Shown here in pieces: positions 32,534-34,384 of a stretch of 34,384 nucleotides of DNA. A program made the translations under genes and the position numbers. Under the pieces are notes generated by a model. The model worked only from the letters and a program-made list of their open reading frames with translations. It ran no database searches and was not told the DNA's origin. The stretch's first letter is position 1. Each line of letters opens with the position of its first letter. The DNA comes from an uncultured cyanobacterium (lineage in GTDB: Bacteria; Cyanobacteriota; Cyanobacteriia; Cyanobacteriales; Nostocaceae): contig CAINGU010000104.1 of the NCBI GenBank assembly GCA_903848645.1, forward strand, positions 1-34,384. The letters are read 5' to 3'.

Positions 32534-32666
32534 GCGATCGCTATTAAGATAAATTTTTTCTGTGAACATATTGATTGTATACACAATTGGGGAATCCTTA
32601 GAAATATGAAGGAATAAGCTCTAGAGATTATTCAAATTAACATATCAAGTAGTTATCAGGGTAATA

Positions 32667-34181
32667 ATGACAATGCCAAGTTCAGAAAATAAATTATTTA
32701 CTCCCCAAAATGATTGGAATTCCATAACCACAAAAGAACAACAACGACTGGAAGCTTTGTCAAGATTGGGTTTGCGACAGTCAGAAATGATTCCGGTATT
32801 TGAAGAAGCTACCCAAATTGCTGCTCACTTTTTAGAAGTGGAAATTTCCATTTTGGGATTTATTGATCAAAAATTTCATTGGTTCAAATCAGCGGTGGGC
32901 TTATCTCGGTTAGGATTAATGAATGATTTGGCTCGCAACCGTCAACTTTTGCGTCGGGAGTCATTTTGCTCTCAGGTAGTAGAAACTTCGCAATTTCTGG
33001 TAATTAATGATATAAGTAAAGAAAAGAATTCCATCATTAAAGAAAGTAAGTTGGTAAGTAATTATGGGATTCGTGCATATATAGGAGTGCCTCTACTTGA
33101 TGCAGCGGGTAACTGCTTAGGTACATTGGCAGTTATGGCTCGTCAGCCTCGTAATTTCACAAATCGTGATATTGAGTTTTTACAAGTTACTGCGCGTTGG
33201 AGTATGAGTGAATTTGAGCGCAACCAATTATTAGAAAACAAGCGAGAAATAGACAATACTCCATCTAATCTCAAATTTTCACTTCTAGAAGAGCAAATAA
33301 TTGATTTGCAAATTGCTCCTTTTGCTAAAGACACAGATTTAGATTTTAGTCAACAAATTAAACTAGGACTTTTAAACCAGCTAACTCAAGAGTTACGGAC
33401 ACCTTTAACATCTATATTAGGTATGACTGGTGTTCTAGAAAGGGAAATTTATGGTCCTTTAACAACTAAACAGAAAGAATATCTAGAAATCGTTCAACAC
33501 AGTGGACGCTATTTACTTTCTTTAGTGAATGAAATTACTGAATTAGACGTAACTAATGAAAATTCTCATCTGCTAAATTTAGTTCCTGTAGATATTGAAA
33601 TGCTCTGTAAACAGGCTATCAATACTTTAGAAGATTTAGTTATTCGTCGTCAGCAAAATATTCGCCTATCTATAGAACCCGGATACAATCGTCTTTTATC
33701 TTTAGATAAAGATAAGGTGCGGCAAATTTTGTATAATTTGATTTTCAGCGTGATTCAAGTTTCTCCTATGGGTAGTATAGTGAGAATTCACGTTGCTTAT
33801 AAAGAAGATACTTTATGTGTTACTGTGTGGGTATCTCACCCTTGGTTAGGAGATGGTATTACTGATTGTGATTCTTACTTCCATAGCAATTCCTCTCAAA
33901 TAGAAGCTGTGGTAGATGAGTGTACAAATGATTATGTTCAGCCGGAAAATCCCCTAAAATCACCTCATTCTTACTCAGATATCTTCGATAATAGTTTATT
34001 CGAGAAAGCTGGGAAGTTATCTGGTAATGTTTCTCGTGAAAAACTAGGACTTTTATTAAGTTGTCATTTAGCAGAATTACATAGTGGACAAATTTCTATT
34101 CAAGGTTCACCAGAATCAGGATACCGTTATGTGCTATCTTTACCACTAAAATTTGCAACTTCTTCAACGTCTGAATCATAA
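32667..34181 (+). CDS. GAF-domain histidine-kinase-like protein lacking the phospho-acceptor His
   Basis: A GAF domain (about 38-185, including FCSQVVETSQFLVINDISKE and YIGVPLLDAAGNCLGTLAVM) followed by a HisKA-like helix pair and an HATPase-like region. The H-box reads LLNQLTQELRTPLTSILGM: Q241 replaces the phospho-accepting His of the usual S-H-E-L-R-T-P-L. The N-box (QILYNLIFSVIQVSP) has Ser where the Mg-binding Asn is expected, and the DxGxG box is missing. The G2-like stretch KLGLLLSCHLAELHSGQISI survives. There is no membrane helix. It is probably a signalling pseudokinase or scaffold. No response regulator is adjacent within the window. Confidence 0.9.
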   Translation: MTMPSSENKLFTPQNDWNSITTKEQQRLEALSRLGLRQSEMIPVFEEATQIAAHFLEVEISILGFIDQKFHWFKSAVGLSRLGLMNDLARNRQLLRRESFCSQVVETSQFLVINDISKEKNSIIKESKLVSNYGIRAYIGVPLLDAAGNCLGTLAVMARQPRNFTNRDIEFLQVTARWSMSEFERNQLLENKREIDNTPSNLKFSLLEEQIIDLQIAPFAKDTDLDFSQQIKLGLLNQLTQELRTPLTSILGMTGVLEREIYGPLTTKQKEYLEIVQHSGRYLLSLVNEITELDVTNENSHLLNLVPVDIEMLCKQAINTLEDLVIRRQQNIRLSIEPGYNRLLSLDKDKVRQILYNLIFSVIQVSPMGSIVRIHVAYKEDTLCVTVWVSHPWLGDGITDCDSYFHSNSSQIEAVVDECTNDYVQPENPLKSPHSYSDIFDNSLFEKAGKLSGNVSREKLGLLLSCHLAELHSGQISIQGSPESGYRYVLSLPLKFATSSTSES

Positions 34182-34188
34182 TTTTTAT

Positions 34189-34384
34189 GATGAATGTGAT
34201 TTTTATGATTCATCTCTCTTGTGGGGAAAAGGTAGTCAAAAAATCAGACAAATCAGATAAATCACACAAATCATAGTTTAGATGAATGTGATTTTTATGA
34301 TTCATCTCTCTTGTGGGGAAAAGGTAGTCAAAAAATCAGATAAATCAGATAAATCACACAAATCATAGTTTAGATGAATGTGAT
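34189..34384. repeat. 92-bp tandem direct repeat, at least 2.1 copies, running off the window
   Basis: Units start at 34189, 34281 and 34373 with GATGAATGTGAT. Units 1 and 2 differ by one base (CAGACAAATC versus CAGATAAATC). Each holds an inverted GATGAAT...ATTCATC, TCTCTCTTGTGGGGAAAAGG, and small ATCAGATAA iterations. The true copy number lies beyond the edge. It is not a CRISPR, because there are no spacers. Confidence 0.9.

Larger units (their letters stand above)
32171..32666. other. Intergenic region between the DUF3011 gene and the kinase-like gene
   Basis: It contains a short gene remnant (32381-32491), a hairpin (32511-32533) directly followed by GCGATCGC-like HIP1 sequence, and otherwise nothing recognisable. 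Confidence 0.6.

Noticed and set aside
34189-34384. CRISPR or attachment-site repeats
   Set aside because: The 92-bp units are contiguous and nearly identical, with no unique spacers and no integrase.

Overview
The window looks like chromosomal DNA of a filamentous, probably heterocyst-forming cyanobacterium of the Nostocales (Anabaena/Dolichospermum/Nostoc-like). The evidence is AT-rich coding sequence, HIP1-type GCGATCGC sites, many heptanucleotide short tandem repeats (TTGGTAA, AGGGAAT, TTGTCAG), a high-light-inducible protein, AMIN-domain and NlpC/P60 proteins of the Anabaena type, and a cyanoexosortase/PEP-CTERM locus. I cannot name the species from sequence alone. There are no rRNA genes, no CRISPR array and no intact insertion sequence.

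Layout. 0-5.8 kb: housekeeping and envelope genes. These are moaC, tRNA-Arg(ACG), an MFS exporter, a GT2 glycosyltransferase, an NlpC/P60 peptidase and a class-A-beta-lactamase-like serine hydrolase. Small palindromic repeats have been written into the ends of several of these genes. 5.8-20.9 kb: a metal and respiration block. It holds cydAB (copper-free bd quinol oxidase), feoAB (ferrous iron, with Fur-box-like sites), a TonB-dependent receptor with an AMIN domain, an Hli protein, and a three-gene secreted operon (a His-rich YtkA/CopC-like protein, an MbnP-like copper protein and an MbnH-like di-heme enzyme). Next come an unrecognised HxCxCxxH protein and the cbiMNQO cobalt ECF transporter behind a cobalamin riboswitch. 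20.9-24.5 kb: a glucosaminidase fused to a degenerate amidase, a PEP-CTERM protein and a rhomboid protease. 24.6-31.3 kb: a minus-strand exopolysaccharide/cyanoexosortase cluster (DegT aminotransferase, cyanoexosortase A, its accessory protein, a Wza-like porin and a Wzc-like protein). 31.3 kb to the end: a TnpB remnant, a DUF3011 protein, a gene remnant, a GAF/histidine-kinase-like protein lacking the phospho-accepting histidine, and a 92-bp tandem repeat that runs off the window.

Most interesting signal. A 20-bp element, TGACAGCTTGTCTTTTGACA, occurs three times almost unchanged. One copy lies in front of the TonB receptor, one in front of the YtkA-like/MbnP/MbnH operon, and one in front of the HxCxCxxH gene. 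A weaker fourth copy lies in front of cydAB. Each contains GAC-N5-GTC, and in the first two the last six bases form a -35-like TTGAC(A/T). I infer one regulon, most simply a copper-starvation regulon. It would combine outer-membrane uptake, periplasmic copper-binding proteins with a peptide-modifying di-heme enzyme, an uncharacterised cytosolic protein, and a copper-independent terminal oxidase. This is an inference from sequence and has not been tested.
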